Assembly: GCA_021776245.1 (NCBI GenBank)
Contig: JAJFGF010000068.1
Coordinates: 62,001-126,000, forward strand
Length of the DNA stretch: 64,000 nucleotides
Source of the DNA: Hyphococcus sp.
Lineage (GTDB): Bacteria > Pseudomonadota > Alphaproteobacteria > Caulobacterales > Parvularculaceae
Reading direction: 5' to 3'
Within the stretch, counting starts at the first letter, position 1, and every line of letters begins with the position of its first letter. The notes beneath the pieces are model-generated. The model was given only the letters and a program-made list of their open reading frames with translations. It was not told the DNA's origin and ran no database searches. Shown piece after piece: positions 17,724 to 26,005 of this stretch. A program made the translations under genes and the position numbers.

Positions 17724-18749
17724 CTATTCTTCCGGCGCATCAGTTTTTTCCGCCTTTTCTGCATCGCTCGCCGTGGAGGCGCCAGCTCCTTCCTGCGCGG
17801 CAATTACCGCTTCAAGCTGTTCAATAACTTTTGCGATTGGCTCGCCTGCCTCGCCGGTCATTCCCGCACGCTGAACGATCCGTAGATCGTCGAGAGCGCC
17901 TTTGTAATCGCCCGTTTCGATGCGCGCCACGGCGCGCAGTCGATGGAAGGAGGCCAATTCCGCGCTGGAAAAAGTGTCGCCATATTCTGCTTCAATTTCA
18001 TCTAGCATTTGCAACGCTTCCCCTGCCCGTCCCTCTTTTTGAACGATGCGCTGCACCTTCGCCAGCCGGTTGCGAACCGCCCTTCGAAATTTGATTTCCG
18101 AACGATCGGAAAGTTGGAATGTTATTTGCGTTTGGACGCCTTTTCTAACGACTGGCTTTCCAGAAACCGTCCTTGGCTTGTAGCGCCAATCCTCCACCGC
18201 TTCTTCAGCAGCCCGATCAAAACAATTGTTGCTGGAATCTACTGTAGAAATATTTTCTGTGGACCCATCGACGGTGACATCAAATTCAACGAGAACATGT
18301 TCGTTATCATCCGCGCCGCGCAAGCATCTGCGAGGGTATTTCGGCGGCACACGGAAAATCGGGCGAGCATCATAATCTTCGGTTTGGGTCGGTTCTTCAA
18401 AAACAAACGTAATAGTAACTTCTACGTCTTCCTGCGCCCGTCTTACCCCGCCGACCCGCCGCGGCTCATAGGTCCAAGTTCGAACAGCTGCGACCGCAGT
18501 TTCATTAAAACAGTCATCCGTCGTTTCAACGACGCGCACTTTTTCGGTTTTACCATCTCGAGTTACGGTGAAATTCACCGTCACCCGTTGCGGCTCCAAA
18601 GCTTCACCTGTCGCGGGCCGACAGGAGGCGGGGTAATCCGGCACAATCCGGTGGGATGGCGCTGCAGGGGTTTCGTTAGGTACGGGCGCGGCTGCCGACG
18701 CAATGGCAGCGATAAGCCCAAGCGACGCAATAGTTGAGATTATGCCCAC
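17724..18749 (-). CDS. Periplasmic protein with two TonB C-terminal domains
   Basis: 341 aa. An N-terminal hydrophobic segment (about 1-20) looks like a cleaved signal peptide rather than a TonB anchor, and no proline-rich spacer is present. Two TonB_C-like repeats follow (about 35-120 and 125-212); each begins with a YP(A/R)xC segment, has a DDCFNETA or NNCFDRAA motif and ends with a W-x-YxPR strand. One Cys pair per repeat suggests a disulphide in each. The C-terminal 110 residues are helical with a TPR-like pattern and a charged tail. It is unlikely to transduce energy, and may bind envelope proteins or glycan (inference). Monocistronic. Confidence 0.75.
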   Translation of the reverse strand: MGIISTIASLGLIAAIASAAAPVPNETPAAPSHRIVPDYPASCRPATGEALEPQRVTVNFTVTRDGKTEKVRVVETTDDCFNETAVAAVRTWTYEPRRVGGVRRAQEDVEVTITFVFEEPTQTEDYDARPIFRVPPKYPRRCLRGADDNEHVLVEFDVTVDGSTENISTVDSSNNCFDRAAEEAVEDWRYKPRTVSGKPVVRKGVQTQITFQLSDRSEIKFRRAVRNRLAKVQRIVQKEGRAGEALQMLDEIEAEYGDTFSSAELASFHRLRAVARIETGDYKGALDDLRIVQRAGMTGEAGEPIAKVIEQLEAVIAAQEGAGASTASDAEKAEKTDAPEE

Positions 18750-18821
18750 TTGCCCACCCCTGAAACAATTGCATTCGGGGGCGAGACTAGCCGATGATTA
18801 GCGTGATGGATATCCCCTGTA

Positions 18822-20621
18822 CTATCCGTCTATTTTCAGGGCTTTAATAAAGGCTTCCTGGGGAATTTCCACGCGGCCGAACTGGCGCATTTTTTTCTTG
18901 CCGGCCTTTTGTTTGTCCAGCAGTTTTCTTTTGCGGGTCGCGTCGCCGCCATAGCATTTTGCGGTGACGTCCTTCCGCATAGCGGCGATTGTCTCGCGCG
19001 CAATGACGCGCCCGCCCAGCGCCGCCTGGATCGGGATTTTGAACATATGGCGCGGGATGAGATCTTTCAGTTTTTCGCACATGGCGCGGCCGCGCGCCTG
19101 CGCCTTGTCGCGATGAACGACAATCGACAGCGCGTCGACGGGTTCGTCATTCACAAGCACCTGCATCTTAACGAGATCGCCGGGGCGATGGTCAATGAGC
19201 TGATAATCGAAACTCGCATAGCCCTGCGACACGGATTTCAGCCGGTCGTAAAAATCAAACACCACTTCGTTGAGCGGCAATTCATAAACCACCATGGCGC
19301 GTGAACCGGCATAGGTAAGGTCTTGCTGCACGCCGCGACGCTCTTCACACAACTTCAAGATGCCGCCGAGATATTCGTCAGGCGCCATAATCGTCGCCTT
19401 AATCCACGGCTCTTCAAGGTGATCGATCCGCACCGGGTCCGGCATGTCGGCAGGATTATGCAGCTCTAAAGTCGTTCCATCAGTCAGATAAATATCGTAC
19501 ACAACGCTTGGCGCGGTTGTGATGAGATCGAGATTAAACTCGCGCTCAAGACGTTCGCGAATAATCTCCAGATGTAAAAGCCCCAAAAACCCGCAGCGAA
19601 AGCCAAAGCCCAGCGCCGCCGAGGTTTCCATTTCAAATTCAAAGCTCGCATCATTGAGGCGCAATTTGCCGACCGCTTCGCGCAGATCCTCAAAGTCATT
19701 AGCGTCAACGGGAAAGATGCCGCAAAAAACAACGGGGACGGACGGCTTGAAACCTGGCAGCGCCGCATCGGTGGGGCGCCGATCATCAGTAATCGTATCG
19801 CCGACTTTTGTGTCGGCAACTTCCTTGATCGAACCCGTCAAATACCCGATCTCGCCGGGCCCAAGCATATCGACGGGCGTTTTCTTGGGCGTTGAAACAC
19901 CGACCTGATCAACGGAGTAAACCGCCTTGGCGCCCATCATTTTGATGCGCATGCCCTTTTTGAGGACCCCATCAATGATCCGCACGAGCACGACAACGCC
20001 AAGATAAGGATCGTACCAGCTGTCAACAAGGAGCGCTTTCAGCGGCGCATCGGCGTCGCCTTTTGGCGCCGGAAGCCGCGTCACAATCGCTTCAAGAACA
20101 TCATCCACGCCCATGCCGGTCTTGGCGGAAATTTCCACAGCGTCAGACGCATCAATACCGATCACATCCTCAATCTGCGCCTTTACACGGGTCGGATCAG
20201 CCGCCGGCAAATCTATTTTGTTCAGCACCGGAACAATTTCCAGATCAACGTCAATCGCCTGGTAGACATTAGCGAGCGTTTGCGCCTCAACACCCTGACT
20301 GGCGTCGACCACCAGGAGCGCGCCCTCACAGGCGGAAAGCGAGCGTGACACTTCATAGGTGAAATCCACATGGCCTGGCGTATCGATGAGGTTCAGAATA
20401 TAGCGTTCGCCATCTTTCGCGTCATAGGAAAGCCGCACGGTCTGCGCCTTTATCGTGATGCCGCGCTCGCGCTCCAATTCCATAGAGTCGAGCACTTGTT
20501 CTTTCATTTCACGATGAGCCAGACCCCCAGTCGTCTGGATCAGCCGATCGGCGAGGGTCGATTTGCCATGATCTATATGGGCGACAATCGAGAAATTGCG
20601 GATATTTTTTAAGGGCGTCAT
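18822..20621 (-). CDS. lepA: Elongation factor 4 (LepA)
   Basis: 599 aa, the same length as E. coli LepA. Translational GTPase that acts on the ribosome during initiation and under ionic stress. G motifs are present: [14 protein letters not shown] (P-loop), [11 protein letters not shown] (switch I), DTPGHVDF (switch II), NKIDLPAAD (G4). The LepA-specific C-terminal domain is intact, ending in [21 protein letters not shown]. The start is ATG 20621 (MTPLKNIRN); an upstream in-frame start would add 19 non-conserved residues. Separated from mscL by a terminator and palindromic repeats. Confidence 0.96.
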   Translation of the reverse strand: MTPLKNIRNFSIVAHIDHGKSTLADRLIQTTGGLAHREMKEQVLDSMELERERGITIKAQTVRLSYDAKDGERYILNLIDTPGHVDFTYEVSRSLSACEGALLVVDASQGVEAQTLANVYQAIDVDLEIVPVLNKIDLPAADPTRVKAQIEDVIGIDASDAVEISAKTGMGVDDVLEAIVTRLPAPKGDADAPLKALLVDSWYDPYLGVVVLVRIIDGVLKKGMRIKMMGAKAVYSVDQVGVSTPKKTPVDMLGPGEIGYLTGSIKEVADTKVGDTITDDRRPTDAALPGFKPSVPVVFCGIFPVDANDFEDLREAVGKLRLNDASFEFEMETSAALGFGFRCGFLGLLHLEIIRERLEREFNLDLITTAPSVVYDIYLTDGTTLELHNPADMPDPVRIDHLEEPWIKATIMAPDEYLGGILKLCEERRGVQQDLTYAGSRAMVVYELPLNEVVFDFYDRLKSVSQGYASFDYQLIDHRPGDLVKMQVLVNDEPVDALSIVVHRDKAQARGRAMCEKLKDLIPRHMFKIPIQAALGGRVIARETIAAMRKDVTAKCYGGDATRKRKLLDKQKAGKKKMRQFGRVEIPQEAFIKALKIDG

Positions 20622-20710
20622 CACTTGAAAATCTGTTACAGGAGCGAGGCATATAGACGGCGGACGCGTCCGCGACAATGGCGCGGCAGACGGCTTTTAT
20701 CCTCGCCTTT

Positions 20711-20745
20711 AAAAAACCCGGCCCCCTTACGGGGACCGGGCTTTC
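20711..20745 (-). terminator. mscL rho-independent terminator
   Basis: Read on the minus strand: stem CCCGGtCCCC with GTAA loop and GGGGgCCGGG (one internal mismatch), then TTTTTT. It lies 3' of mscL and ahead of lepA. Confidence 0.85.
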
Positions 20746-20776
20746 TTCTCACTGGGTAGGGGTAGTGCGGTTCTAT

Positions 20777-20872
20777 AGCAGGATCATTTTTGCCCGTATC
20801 CGATCCTGCTCCAGATTCTTGTTTGTCGCGTGATCGAACCGGAAAACCGGCGCCCGCTTTTCCTGATCACGC
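20777..20872. repeat. REP-like palindromes A (tandem pair)
   Basis: Two inverted repeats between the mscL terminator and mscL. First AGCAGGATC / GATCCTGCT (20777-20785, 20802-20810). Second GCGTGATC / GATCACGC (20828-20835, 20865-20872) enclosing GGAAAA...TTTTCC and a CCGGCGCC centre. The second closely resembles short dispersed palindromes known from many alphaproteobacterial genomes. Confidence 0.55.
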
Positions 20873-20873
20873 T

Positions 20874-21278
20874 CTAGCTGCGCGCCCTTAGCGCATCGCG
20901 AATTTCCTCCAGCAGGACTTCCGATCTCGGCGGCGCCGGCGCCTCAGCCGGCGCTTCCTCCTGTTTCTTTTTCAGGCTGTTCATTCCCTTGACCAGCATG
21001 AAAACAGCCCAGGCGACGATTAGAAAAGACAGAATATTGTTAAAAAACAGACCGACATTCATGGTGACAGCTTCCGCATCAGCGGTCGCCGCCTGCAGCG
21101 TGATGACAATGTTGGAAAAATCGACGCCGCCGAGAAGTATGCCGATTGGCGGCATGATGATGTCATTAACAAGCGATTTAACAATAGTGCCGAAAGCGCC
21201 GCCGATGATGATGCCGACCGCCATGTCGACAACATTGCCTTTGACGGCAAATTCCTGAAATTCTTTGATCATGCCCAT
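20874..21278 (-). CDS. mscL: Large-conductance mechanosensitive channel MscL
   Basis: 134 aa, normal for MscL. Homopentameric inner-membrane channel that opens under hypo-osmotic shock. N-terminal amphipathic helix [17 protein letters not shown], first transmembrane helix [17 protein letters not shown], periplasmic loop, second helix about [14 protein letters not shown], and a charged C-terminal helical bundle ending in [11 protein letters not shown]. The start is ATG 21278, because the conserved N-helix begins there and AAGGGA precedes it; the longer frame to 21449 is upstream non-coding sequence. Confidence 0.95.
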   Translation of the reverse strand: MGMIKEFQEFAVKGNVVDMAVGIIIGGAFGTIVKSLVNDIIMPPIGILLGGVDFSNIVITLQAATADAEAVTMNVGLFFNNILSFLIVAWAVFMLVKGMNSLKKKQEEAPAEAPAPPRSEVLLEEIRDALRARS

Positions 21279-21502
21279 AGGATGCGTCCCTTCTTTGGAA
21301 TATGTCGCCGCCAGCCGATTAAAAGGCGGGCCACAAATCTCGCCCCGTTGCGACGCTAGTCTGATTTGCCATAGGCGCAAATCGGCGACGACGACGAGTT
21401 TTACCCAGCTGGACGGCTGCGTAATCAGGGTTGAAAGCAAAGCAATCAACGGAAACCGATTGGCGAAATTGCCGCCAATGGTTGCTTCATCCGGCGCGCA
21501 GC

Positions 21503-21527
21503 AAAAAACCCAGGTCAGCGCCTGGTA
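21503..21527 (-). terminator. Nitroreductase terminator
   Basis: On the minus strand a short stem CCAGG / CCTGG, extended by an A/G step, is followed by a run of six T, just past the nitroreductase stop. Confidence 0.6.
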
Positions 21528-21530
21528 TTT

Positions 21531-22211
21531 CTAGAAAACGGTCAGGATATCTTTCAGCGGCTTTTTGATCAGCGCATGGTGGGGAACTTGCGCGTCGGGC
21601 GCCGGCTTGCCGGTGACAATCAACAGGAACGGTTTTTCATTTGCCGGCCGGCGAAGCTTTTCGTTCAGAAATGTCATTGGCTTTGGCGTATGGGTCAGCG
21701 TCGCCAGCCCCGCCTGATGAAGTGCAGCGATTAAAAATCCGCAGGCAATGCCGACGCTTTCATTGATATAGTAATTTTTCTTATCCATCCCGGCCTCAAC
21801 ACCGCCGCGGCGCTGAGCAAAAACCGCAATCAACCACGGCGCGATATCAAGAAAGGCCTTGTTGGCGTCTGTGCCGATCGGGTCCAGCGCGTCAAGCCAT
21901 TCTTCACCGGCGCGTCCATCATAAAAAGCGCGTTCTTCTTCTTCGGCGGCAAGGCGAATTTCATTTTTGAGGTCTCTGTCGCCGACCATGCAAAAATGCC
22001 AGGGCTGATGATTAGCCCCTGAAGGCGCACGTCCTGCGGCGGCAATACACGCTTCGATAACCGCTTGCGGCACAGGCTCATCGGTGAAATCACGCACCGT
22101 ATGACGGCGTTTGATATCATCGAAAAACGCTGTGGCGCGCGCTGTCATTTCACTTGCGTTGCGATCGACAAAATCACCGAGCTCGGAGAGTGTCGTGAAT
22201 TTGCCAGACAT
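21531..22211 (-). CDS. Nitroreductase family protein
   Basis: 226 aa FMN-dependent nitroreductase fold. The N-terminal motif KRRHTVRDFTDEPV supplies the FMN phosphate-binding arginines, and GRAPSGANHQPWHF is the central flavin loop. C-terminal LRRPANEKPFLLIVTGKPA is typical of the subgroup near iodotyrosine deiodinase/BluB-like proteins. Physiological substrate unknown. Start ATG 22211 overlaps the stop of the upstream lipoprotein gene as TGATG, indicating translational coupling; a TTG three bases earlier is less likely. GAGGA lies nine bases upstream. Confidence 0.85.
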   Translation of the reverse strand: MSGKFTTLSELGDFVDRNASEMTARATAFFDDIKRRHTVRDFTDEPVPQAVIEACIAAAGRAPSGANHQPWHFCMVGDRDLKNEIRLAAEEEERAFYDGRAGEEWLDALDPIGTDANKAFLDIAPWLIAVFAQRRGGVEAGMDKKNYYINESVGIACGFLIAALHQAGLATLTHTPKPMTFLNEKLRRPANEKPFLLIVTGKPAPDAQVPHHALIKKPLKDILTVF

Positions 22212-22828
22212 CAATCTTTATCCTCATAGCGATCATGGGCGTCTTTTATTGTCGTCCGTTTTCCGAAAAGCGCATCCGCCTCATCAAAAAACAACGGGCC
22301 AGGATCTTCAATTTCATGGTAAATCATCACTTCGCCATCCGTGAAAACGCCATTTTTGTCTTTGTGGCGTGAGGCAACGCGCATGGAACCTTCACCAATC
22401 GCGATTTCGGATCTTACTTCTACATATTTGGGGTGGCCGCGGACCTGCTCAATGACCATGAAACCGTCTCGCGTCGGCGTTGCCGTTCCGGTCGTGTGAA
22501 ATCCTGCGGTCGTGAAATAGTGAAAAATATATTCTTTGGCGTCTTCGTCATAAAAGAAAATTGTCCGGCCGCCATAGGAACCGTCTTCCAGTCGATGGGT
22601 TGACTGGAATGCCCGGCCCCCAAGGATTGTTTGCCATTTGGCGATGTCAATAATCGGCGCCCCGTCCGGTCCGGCGCCCTCGCCGCGAAAGGTCTTTCCA
22701 TCCAGCCCTTCGAAGACCGCCATGGGTTGGTAGCGAGGCGCATCCTGCGCAACAACGTTTCCCGTCGACGCGCACCCTAAAAAAAATGACACGGCGAGAG
22801 CCGTCTGTATTAATCGACTTAAACGCAT
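22211..22828 (-). CDS. Putative lipoprotein/secreted protein, DUF1579-like
   Basis: 205 aa. Hydrophobic N-terminus followed by FFLGCAST, a weak lipobox (Phe at -3) that would lipidate Cys19; otherwise a normal signal peptide cutting near VVAQ. The mature part is a beta-rich domain with repeated aromatic strands (GRAFQSTHRLEDGSYGGRTI, then KEYIFHYFTTAGFHTTG) in the style of DUF1579/THAP4-like lipocalin folds that bind small hydrophobic ligands. Family assignment is tentative. Coupled to the nitroreductase gene by a TGATG overlap. Confidence 0.65.
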   Translation of the reverse strand: MRLSRLIQTALAVSFFLGCASTGNVVAQDAPRYQPMAVFEGLDGKTFRGEGAGPDGAPIIDIAKWQTILGGRAFQSTHRLEDGSYGGRTIFFYDEDAKEYIFHYFTTAGFHTTGTATPTRDGFMVIEQVRGHPKYVEVRSEIAIGEGSMRVASRHKDKNGVFTDGEVMIYHEIEDPGPLFFDEADALFGKRTTIKDAHDRYEDKD

Positions 22829-22858
22829 TTCGATCCCCTATTCGGCAATTGGCGTCAT

Positions 22859-24718
22859 TTATCGCCGCCCAAAAAGCCGTTCAATATCAGCGAGTTTCAG
22901 CTCCACATAGGTGGGGCGGCCGTGATTGCACTGGCCCGAATGGGGCGTCGCCTCCATCTGGCGCAGCAGTGCATTCATTTCGTCGACATTAAGCCGGCGT
23001 CCCGCGCGCACCGAACCATGGCACGCCATGGACGAGCACACGTCTTCCAGGCGTTCTTTCAACACTAACGCATCGCCGAATTGCGCAAGATCGTCGGCAA
23101 GCGCCCGCACCAGACCTTTCACATCAACTTCACCCAACATTGCCGGCGTTTCACGCACCATGATCGCATCCTCGCCGAAGCGTTCCATGACAAGGCCAAG
23201 CTCGGCAAAAGCAGCGAGATGTTTTTCAAGACGCTCCACATCGTCAGTATCAAGTTCGACAATCTCCGGCAGCAGCAATCCCTGGCTCGCGACAGCGCCA
23301 TTTTCGAGCGCTGACTTCATCCGCTCATAAACGAGACGTTCATGGGCCGCATGCTGATCGATGATAACAAGGCCGTCAGCGGTCTGCGCAACGATATAGG
23401 TCTCATGCAACTGCGCCCGCGCGGCGCCAAGGGGGTGTTCTTCCGTCAACGGCGCATCACCTGCGTCATCAACGCGAGCGCTTGGCGCACTGACATGGTC
23501 AAACCCGGCGGCCTGATCGCGCATACCGTCTGACGTTTCGTGATTTATCGGCGCAAATGGATTGACGCCGACCGGAGCCCTGATTCCCGGCCGCATTGGC
23601 GTAAACCCGCCCGCATTCGACGTCATGCGGCCCAGCGCATAGGCGCTTGTGGTGGTCGCCGCGCGATGCCCGGCTTCAGCGAGCCCATGCCGCAAAGCGC
23701 CGATAAGAAGGCCGCGCACGCCTGCGGCATCACGAAACCGCACCTCGGTCTTTGCGGGATGCACATTCATATCAACTTGCGCAGGCGGCAGAGTGACGAA
23801 CAGCGCAACCGCAGGGTGTCTGTCGCGCGCCAGAAAATCCGCATAGGCGCCGCGCACGGCGCCGACAATAAGCTTATCGCGGACCGGTCGGCCATTGACG
23901 AATAAATACTGCTTGTCCGGCAACCCGCGATTAAATGTCGGCAGCCCGGCGAACCCTTTCACGATGACGCCGTCTCGCTCGGCCGTTATGGCAATCGCGT
24001 TATCGCCAAAGTCCTTGCCCATAATCGCGGCAAGGCGCTTCAGCCGCCCCCCCTCACTTTCCGCTTCGGCGGCAAGGTTTAGACTTTTGCGCCCTGAAGA
24101 TATGAGCGTGAAAGCAACGTCCGCCCGCGCCATGGCGAGCCGGCGCACAACATCGCTAGTCGCAGCGGATTCCGCCTGATCGGATTTTAGAAATTTTAGC
24201 CGCGCCGGCGTTGCGTAAAAAAGATCGCGGACTTCGATGCGCGTCCCATGACCGCCGAAAGCCGCCGGCGCCGGGCTGATTAGTCGCCCCCCTTCGACGG
24301 CGATGCGCCAGGCCTCGTCAGCGCCCGCTGCGCGCGACGTAATCGACAAACGCGCCACCGCGCCGATCGACGGCAGGGCCTCCCCGCGAAAGCCCATGGT
24401 CGCAATGTTCATCAAATCATATTCGCCGTCGGCGCCGGCTGTGAGTTTTGACGTTGCGTGGCGCTCAATCGCCAACAGCAATTCGTCTGCGGTCATCCCA
24501 CAGCCGTCATCGGACACCATCAGTCTTGTCTTGCCGCCATGGTCGGTGTCGATATCGACACGCGTCGCGCCCGCATCAAGCGCGTTTTCGACCAGCTCTT
24601 TAACCACAGCGGCGGGCCGCTCGATGACCTCGCCAGCGGCGATTCGGTTAATCGCGCCCGCCGGCAGCCGACGGATAACGTTAAGCCTTGTGGAAATCTT
24701 TTCTGCGCGATTCGTCAT
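22859..24718 (-). CDS. mutL: DNA mismatch repair protein MutL (endonuclease type)
   Basis: 619 aa. N-terminal GHKL ATPase with [18 protein letters not shown] and [11 protein letters not shown] motifs (about 40-115), then the transducer domain. The C-terminal domain carries [16 protein letters not shown], which fits the DQHA(x)2E(x)4E metal-binding endonuclease motif, plus ACHGSVRAG and CNHGRP, both associated with the nicking form. This differs from E. coli MutL, which relies on MutH. The protein links MutS mismatch recognition to strand nicking. A Pro/Thr/Ala-rich linker joins the halves. Confidence 0.94.
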   Translation of the reverse strand: MTNRAEKISTRLNVIRRLPAGAINRIAAGEVIERPAAVVKELVENALDAGATRVDIDTDHGGKTRLMVSDDGCGMTADELLLAIERHATSKLTAGADGEYDLMNIATMGFRGEALPSIGAVARLSITSRAAGADEAWRIAVEGGRLISPAPAAFGGHGTRIEVRDLFYATPARLKFLKSDQAESAATSDVVRRLAMARADVAFTLISSGRKSLNLAAEAESEGGRLKRLAAIMGKDFGDNAIAITAERDGVIVKGFAGLPTFNRGLPDKQYLFVNGRPVRDKLIVGAVRGAYADFLARDRHPAVALFVTLPPAQVDMNVHPAKTEVRFRDAAGVRGLLIGALRHGLAEAGHRAATTTSAYALGRMTSNAGGFTPMRPGIRAPVGVNPFAPINHETSDGMRDQAAGFDHVSAPSARVDDAGDAPLTEEHPLGAARAQLHETYIVAQTADGLVIIDQHAAHERLVYERMKSALENGAVASQGLLLPEIVELDTDDVERLEKHLAAFAELGLVMERFGEDAIMVRETPAMLGEVDVKGLVRALADDLAQFGDALVLKERLEDVCSSMACHGSVRAGRRLNVDEMNALLRQMEATPHSGQCNHGRPTYVELKLADIERLFGRR

Positions 24719-24760
24719 GCCTGATTATGCCAAGCTCCTGGGCTCACGCCAATGCGCCAT

Positions 24761-24789
24761 AAAAAAGCGGCCCAGTCGTAGGCCGCTTT
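24761..24789 (-). terminator. DUF3035 gene terminator
   Basis: Minus-strand stem AAGCGGCC / GGCCGCTT, 8-nt loop, followed by TTTTTT, located just past the DUF3035 lipoprotein stop and before mutL. Confidence 0.85.
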
Positions 24790-24814
24790 GTTTTCAAGTT
24801 GGCTGTGGAAAAGC

Positions 24815-25375
24815 CTAAAAAACGCCAGGCAGGTTGAGCGTCTTCGATTTATTGATCTCAACTTTGCCTTCTTCGCCCAACACGGCCTTAATCGCCTTTT
24901 CCCGTTCGGCGAACCATTCTTCTGTATTTTCAACCCGCAGGGGCGCGGCAGAATCATCGACCTGATCGCCTTCGAAATTCCAGAACATCAGCTGGTTGGC
25001 GAGGCTGCGCTCTTTATCGCCCCGCCCGCCATTTTCAGCGGCGAGAAGCGCCCTGATTGACCCGTCGGCGCCAAGGGCGCCAGCCTTGCGCAACAAGAGC
25101 TGTTCGCCAGCTGTCGGCGGGGCGGCGTTTGCATCGCCTAAAAGCACCTGCTGTGCGCGTTGGGACGGCGATAATTCCTGTGGGCGCGTTTCGCCCGGGC
25201 GCGGCGGCCGCAAGCCATAATCGGGAGGCACGACAAGAGGCGCTTTGGTCGCTATAGCGAATTCGTCAGGGGCGTTTTTGCCGCCGCCTACGGCCTTGCC
25301 GATGCCGCAACCGCTGGTCATCAGGGCAAGCGCCCCCAGGGCGAGTGCAAAACGCAGTTTTGGATTAACTTTCAT
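24815..25375 (-). CDS. DUF3035 family lipoprotein
   Basis: 186 aa. Signal peptide with lipobox MTSGC (Cys about 23), so an outer-membrane lipoprotein is likely. The segment APLVVPPDYGLRPPRPGE is typical of DUF3035 and related outer-membrane lipoproteins. Some alphaproteobacterial annotations link DUF3035 proteins to the outer-membrane beta-barrel assembly complex (BamF), which I cannot confirm from sequence. The gene follows lspA, the lipoprotein signal peptidase, by about 87 bp on the same strand, a recurring alphaproteobacterial order. Confidence 0.8.
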   Translation of the reverse strand: MKVNPKLRFALALGALALMTSGCGIGKAVGGGKNAPDEFAIATKAPLVVPPDYGLRPPRPGETRPQELSPSQRAQQVLLGDANAAPPTAGEQLLLRKAGALGADGSIRALLAAENGGRGDKERSLANQLMFWNFEGDQVDDSAAPLRVENTEEWFAEREKAIKAVLGEEGKVEINKSKTLNLPGVF

Positions 25376-25462
25376 TGGCCTTTAACTCCACGGCTTTCGC
25401 CCGCCCGCCTGTAGGTGATTTTGGGCGCACTATAGCGATCCCAAGCCGCCACGCAAACGCGT

Positions 25463-26005
25463 TTAAGCGGGCGGTTTTCGTTCTCTCGTGTTCCATGCGT
25501 CAAGCAGCAACAGCCCCACCCCGATATTGATCGCCGTATCCGCGAGATTAAAAACCCAAGGGAAATAAAGCCCCGAAAAATCGAGAAAATCGACCACGTA
25601 ACCATAAGCAATGCGGTCATAGAGATTGCCGAGGGCGCCGCCGATGACAAAGACGACGCCAGTCGCCGCCACGGGCCGGCGCAGCTTGCCGAGCCAGATG
25701 GCAAGTCCGATTGCGACGCCGAATACCAGCACAGACAGAAAGACGCGCGAAACAACCCCGCCTGCAAGCATGCCGAAACTCGCGCCGTAATTTTGAACAA
25801 AGGTGAGATCGAAAATGCCGGAGATTTCTATTCTGCCCCGCGCTGGCAGGCGAAGGATCTCAACGATCCAATATTTCGACGCCTGATCCAGCATCGCGAC
25901 GATGACGGCGCCGGCAATGCCAATGCGGAAATATGGGTTGGCGCGGGCTTCCGCCCACCATGACCTTATCCGAGCCAGGACGGTCGATGCCTCAACGCCG
26001 CTCAT
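25463..26005 (-). CDS. lspA: Lipoprotein signal peptidase LspA
   Basis: 180 aa, four-helix inner-membrane aspartyl peptidase that cleaves prolipoproteins before the lipidated cysteine. Catalytic regions are present: GGALGNLYDRIAYGYVVDFLD (first Asp in NLYDR) and FNLADTAINIGVG (second Asp in the NxADxxI motif). The helices near AGAVIVAMLDQASKYWIV and FLSVLVFGVAIGLAIWL are typical. The start is ATG 26005, overlapping the ileS stop as ATGA; upstream frame residues are not conserved. The ileS-lspA order is widely conserved. Confidence 0.94.
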   Translation of the reverse strand: MSGVEASTVLARIRSWWAEARANPYFRIGIAGAVIVAMLDQASKYWIVEILRLPARGRIEISGIFDLTFVQNYGASFGMLAGGVVSRVFLSVLVFGVAIGLAIWLGKLRRPVAATGVVFVIGGALGNLYDRIAYGYVVDFLDFSGLYFPWVFNLADTAINIGVGLLLLDAWNTRERKPPA

